This document shows positions 6,368-7,038 of a stretch of 7,038 nucleotides of DNA, in pieces (positions within the stretch are counted from its first letter, which is position 1; each line of letters starts with the position of its first letter). The DNA lies in assembly GCA_018970625.1 (NCBI GenBank), contig JAGWVZ010000190.1, forward strand, positions 1 through 7,038, read 5' to 3'. The stretch is from Myxococcales bacterium (GTDB taxonomy: Bacteria; Myxococcota; Bradymonadia; REDH01). The notes beneath the pieces are model-generated. The model made no database searches, was not told the origin of the DNA, and saw only the letters and a program-made list of their open reading frames with translations. The position numbers and the translations under genes are program-made.

Positions 6368-7038
6368 CTACTCCGAAATACCCAGCAATTCCAGGAGCGG
6401 ACCTGAGGGCGACGCGTCCGCACGAAGGTCGATCCGCGCCCGCAACGCCCACTCCAGCTCGCCGTCGCCCTCGGGATCGCCTGTATCGACAAGCAGGCGC
6501 TGCGTGACCTCCCACACGTGATCGCCCACCGCCCTGATCAGTGTCCGATCGCTCAGACGAGCCGTATGGTTGAACACGACCTGCCCGCCGAGCTCGTGCA
6601 GCGGCCTTAGAGTCTCCTCGAGCAGCTCAGCCGTCCACTCCGACTCCCCGTCGAGCCGCAAACCAGCGAGCGCGTCGTCCCAGTCGCGGCGCGCCAGGGC
6701 CTTCACGACCAGGTGCACTTCTGCACGCACCCGAGACGTAAATGCACGCTTATCCAACGAAATATCCACCTTGCGCGGTGTCGTGGGCTCATCGCCGGCC
6801 TCCGCACCCTCCAGCATCTTCTCCCACTCCTGCAGCAGCGATGAATCGACGCGCTCAATCATCGATCGCAGGTAACTGATCACCTCGACCAGCTCGTCAT
6901 TGCGATAGGTCTCGGGCACAGTCTGCACCAGGATCTTCCACACCTGCGACAGGTAGCGCAGCAGCACCCCCTCGGCCGCTTCAAGCCCCAGCTCATTGAC
7001 ATACTCGCCGAAGCTCATCCACCGTTCGATCATCTCCC
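6368..7038 (-). CDS. DEAD/DEAH-box helicase-like protein, C-terminal DUF3516-type domain (N-terminus off right edge)
   Basis: The frame is open through the right edge (a GAG codon precedes the first visible Met at 7033) and ends at TAG 6370-6368, so this is the C-terminal part of a longer gene. About 222 residues are visible. They fit the tail of DUF3516, a domain fused behind the DEAD/DEAH and helicase-C domains of a group of putative RNA helicases. Numbered from the Met at 7033, matching blocks are the ERW-x2-F-x-EYV opening, EGVLLRYLSQ and QTVPE (residues 21-41), VDSSLLQEWE (62-71), and a late segment with WEVTQRLL, a DPEGDGELEW stretch and a closing ARIDLRADAS strand. The ATPase motifs themselves are outside the window, so helicase activity is inferred from the usual architecture. 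The gene is in the same direction as the lipoprotein pair but 300 bases away and is probably a separate unit, likely cytoplasmic. Confidence 0.8.
   Translation of the reverse strand, partial: EMIERWMSFGEYVNELGLEAAEGVLLRYLSQVWKILVQTVPETYRNDELVEVISYLRSMIERVDSSLLQEWEKMLEGAEAGDEPTTPRKVDISLDKRAFTSRVRAEVHLVVKALARRDWDDALAGLRLDGESEWTAELLEETLRPLHELGGQVVFNHTARLSDRTLIRAVGDHVWEVTQRLLVDTGDPEGDGELEWALRARIDLRADASPSGPLLELLGISE

Overview
The window looks like chromosomal DNA from a GC-rich, Gram-negative bacterium with many exported lipoproteins, most likely Myxococcota or the related Bradymonadota (formerly Deltaproteobacteria). The grounds are two genes with clear lipoboxes, an Asp-rich linker after one lipidated cysteine, a very cysteine-rich secreted repeat protein, and an E-x-C-D-x-x-D-N-x-C-D-G motif of the MopE-like metal-binding type, all frequent in those phyla. 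The assignment is inferred from style, not from a marker gene. All three real genes are on the minus strand, so the window reads from right to left.

Right end (7038-6368): the C-terminal end of a DEAD/DEAH-box helicase-like protein carrying a DUF3516-type C-terminal domain. The helicase motor would lie beyond the right edge. Next comes a 300-base gap (6367-6068) with a weak sigma-54-like promoter match, a perfect 19-base dyad, a short tandem repeat and no gene.

Middle (6067-4100): a 655-residue lipoprotein. It has a signal peptide with Cys28 as lipid anchor, an Asp-rich linker, then about 580 residues of tandem cysteine-rich repeats: one partial unit plus 14 units of 37-46 residues, mostly with six cysteines each and about 90 cysteines in all. 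Only 28 bases separate its stop from the next start, so the two genes are probably co-transcribed.

Left (4071-1, continuing off the edge): at least 1357 residues of a giant multidomain lipoprotein in one uninterrupted frame. It has a lipobox with Cys28, a Gly/Ala/Pro/Ser/Thr-rich spacer, a beta-rich region ending in an FPVxVDP motif, an aromatic-rich unassigned region, a PPC-like domain, several fibronectin-III-like segments, small Cys clusters and a MopE-like motif at the very edge.

Working picture (inference): the middle and left genes encode a pair of envelope-anchored, disulfide-stabilised surface proteins. One is a stiff Cys-rich rod or scaffold; the other is a large adhesin- or sensor-like modular protein. 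Neither has a recognisable catalytic site in this window, and the function of the pair is unknown. The helicase fragment seems to be an unrelated upstream gene. No RNA gene, insertion sequence, CRISPR array or convincing intrinsic terminator was found.
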